From Lactobacillus sp. (GTDB lineage Bacteria > Bacillota > Bacilli > Lactobacillales > Lactobacillaceae), in NCBI GenBank assembly GCA_003482405.1, contig DMZB01000283.1, positions 1 to 6,248 on the forward strand: 6,248 nucleotides of DNA, read 5' to 3'. Made by a program: the position numbers and the translations under genes. Shown piece by piece: positions 5,653-6,248 of this stretch; positions within the stretch are counted from its first letter, which is position 1, and each line of letters opens with the position of its first letter. A model generated the notes under the pieces. That model was not told where the DNA came from, did not search any database, and worked only from the letters and a program-made list of their open reading frames with translations.

Positions 5653-6060
5653 TTATAAGTTTGCCAATCGTTGCGCTTCTGCAAGTTCCAACGCACGCAC
5701 GTCACGTGGCAAGAAACGACGAATCTCATCTTCGTTGTAGCCAACTTGAAGGCGTTTGTCATCCATGATGATTGGTCGGCGCAACAATGCCGGGTTTTCA
5801 TGAACAAGATCAATTAACTTGTTCATAGGCAAATCGTCGAGATCAACGTGAAGGTCTTGGAAAACTTTTGAGCGTTTGGAAATGATTTCTTCCGTGCCAT
5901 CTTCAGTCATTCTAAGAACAGTCTTAATCTCGTCAGTGGATAGCGGTTCGGCAAAAATATTCCGCTCTTTAAATGGAATGTTATTTTCAACAAGCCAAGC
6001 ACGTGCTTTTCGGCATGAAGTGCAACTCGGTGAAGTGTAGAGCGTAACCATATTACTCAT
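5653..6060 (-). CDS. spx: Transcriptional regulator Spx (ArsC-like, RNA polymerase-binding)
   Basis: The 135-residue product is very close to B. subtilis Spx (131 residues), an ArsC-fold regulator that binds the RNA polymerase alpha C-terminal domain and switches transcription under thiol (disulfide) stress. The redox pair is C13-T-S-C16 in [18 protein letters not shown]55 in [10 protein letters not shown] corresponds to the B. subtilis G52 needed for alpha contact, and R95 in [28 protein letters not shown] to R92. The C-terminus reads AQRLANL, one residue longer than the LAN end recognised by ClpXP in B. subtilis. The ATG at 6060 lies 10 bases after AAAGGGGG; an in-frame ATG at 6084 has no SD upstream, and the one at 6051 (giving the usual MVTLY start) is 19 bases away. 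Thus three extra residues (MSN) are probably present. It is monocistronic, with its own terminator, and is probably controlled through the inverted repeat at 6098-6114 and, after translation, by SpxH and ClpXP. Confidence 0.98.
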   Translation of the reverse strand: MSNMVTLYTSPSCTSCRKARAWLVENNIPFKERNIFAEPLSTDEIKTVLRMTEDGTEEIISKRSKVFQDLHVDLDDLPMNKLIDLVHENPALLRRPIIMDDKRLQVGYNEDEIRRFLPRDVRALELAEAQRLANL

Positions 6061-6083
6061 AAATTGTCGTCCCCCTTTAAGCA

Positions 6084-6101
6084 TGTTGTGAGTGTTGTGA
6101 G
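6084..6101 (+). repeat. Tandem 9-base repeat in the spx leader
   Basis: TGTTGTGAG occurs twice without a gap (6084-6092 and 6093-6101). The second copy runs into the inverted repeat at 6098-6114, whose left half-site begins with the same TGAG, so TGAG also appears 9 bases earlier, about one helical turn. It may be an additional half-site for the same regulator or a chance duplication. Confidence 0.5.
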
Positions 6102-6114
6102 ATAACTTATCTCA
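6098..6114. promoter_or_regulatory. 17-base inverted repeat at the spx start region, probable operator
   Basis: TGAGATAA-C-TTATCTCA is a perfect 8-1-8 inverted repeat. It lies just downstream of the candidate spx -10 sequences, so it would cover the transcription start or the first transcribed bases, the usual position of a repressor site. It does not match the PerR box pattern (TTATAAT-N-ATTATAA) or the CtsR repeat. A winged-helix dimer such as a MarR-type repressor would suit the geometry; that is inference. Confidence 0.55.
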
Positions 6115-6165
6115 TGTATACATTGTACAGCACGTTTACAAAAAAGGAAAGGTTATTTTTGTCAA
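6115..6165 (-). promoter_or_regulatory. Promoter region of spx
   Basis: Two overlapping -10 candidates are visible on the minus strand: TACAAT (6127..6122, 5 of 6) and TATACA (6120..6115, 4 of 6). The best -35 for the second is TTTGTA or TTGTAA (around 6142..6136) at 15 to 16 bases; TACAAT has no good -35. A perfect TTGACA lies further up at 6165..6160, but the sequence 17 bases downstream is a poor -10. The exact promoter is uncertain, and an activator-assisted or second promoter is possible. ATGTATACAT (6114-6123) is a further palindrome within the region. Confidence 0.4.
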
Positions 6166-6169
6166 AAGG

Positions 6170-6183
6170 CGAACATTCATTCG
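6170..6183. promoter_or_regulatory. SOS-box-like element in the spx divergent region
   Basis: CGAAC-ATTC-ATTCG differs by one base from the Bacillus-type LexA pattern CGAAC-N4-GTTCG. It sits 10 bases before the -35 of the plus-strand promoter at 6193-6221 and upstream of the spx promoters. One mismatch within the conserved core weakens the case. Confidence 0.25.
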
Positions 6184-6192
6184 CAAAAATAA

Positions 6193-6221
6193 TATACAAA
6201 TTTTGCAATACTGTTTATAAT
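6193..6221 (+). promoter_or_regulatory. Promoter for a divergent gene beyond the right edge
   Basis: A perfect TATAAT (6216-6221) lies 17 bases after TATACA (6193-6198, 4 of 6 -35 matches) on the plus strand. Transcription would begin near 6228 and leave the window almost at once. No start codon with an SD site is visible before 6248, so the gene itself cannot be named. Confidence 0.5.
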
Positions 6222-6248
6222 ATGCCATGTAAGGCTACAGGAATATAT

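Noticed and set aside
5607..5813. Minus-strand 68-codon open frame overlapping the end of spx and its terminator
   Set aside because: It is in another frame of spx, runs into the terminator hairpin and has no ribosome binding site.
6124..6140. Possible catabolite (cre) site TGTACAGCACGTTTACA upstream of spx
   Set aside because: Only the half CGTTTACA fits the cre pattern; the other half has several mismatches.
1..6248. A novel defence, mobile or CRISPR-like system
   Set aside because: All six genes belong to well-known core families in a conserved order. There are no spaced repeats, transposase, integrase or attachment-like sequences.

Overview
The window looks like a chromosomal core region of a low-to-moderate GC Gram-positive bacterium, most likely a member of the Lactobacillaceae. 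This rests on the proteins (Bacillota-type Spx, MecA, CoiA, PepF and RelQ), strong AGGAGG-type Shine-Dalgarno (SD) sites, and a gene order that resembles the Bacillus subtilis spx-mecA-coiA-pepF-yjbH-...-yjbM block with the intervening yjb genes missing. The genus is an inference. I see no mobile element, tRNA, rRNA or CRISPR array.

Layout from left to right: (1) the first 154 codons of relQ (yjbM, small alarmone synthetase), minus strand, cut by the window's left edge. (2) A 313-base divergent intergenic region with weak promoter candidates and two competing GC-rich hairpins. (3) spxH (yjbH), the only plus-strand gene, with a GTG start. (4) A strong bidirectional terminator shared by spxH and pepF. 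(5) pepF (oligoendopeptidase F) preceded by coiA (competence nuclease-like protein), both minus strand and 83 bases apart with no visible terminator, so probably co-transcribed. (6) A 259-base gap holding the mecA terminator and a 14-base perfect palindrome in front of coiA. (7) mecA, minus strand, with its own promoter and an SD site inside another 14-base palindrome. (8) The spx terminator. (9) spx, minus strand, with a 17-base operator-like inverted repeat near its transcription start. (10) A good plus-strand promoter at the right edge pointing to a divergent gene outside the window.

How the genes fit together: three encode parts of regulated proteolysis in Bacillota. Spx is the redox-stress regulator that binds RNA polymerase, SpxH is the adaptor that hands Spx to ClpXP, and MecA is the ClpC adaptor that in Bacillus degrades the competence regulator ComK. 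coiA is a late competence/recombination gene and relQ makes (p)ppGpp. The block therefore groups redox stress, competence and the stringent response. This is known conserved synteny rather than a new system. The parts most worth a second look are the non-standard cysteine spacing in SpxH, several undocumented-looking palindromic elements at the spx, mecA and coiA starts, and an identical 10-mer in two separate terminator hairpins.

Several start codons need care. For pepF, mecA and spx the longest open frame starts upstream of, or within, the SD site. The starts given here (3326, 5447 and 6060) are those placed correctly after an SD site; for pepF and mecA they also agree with the usual family N-termini.
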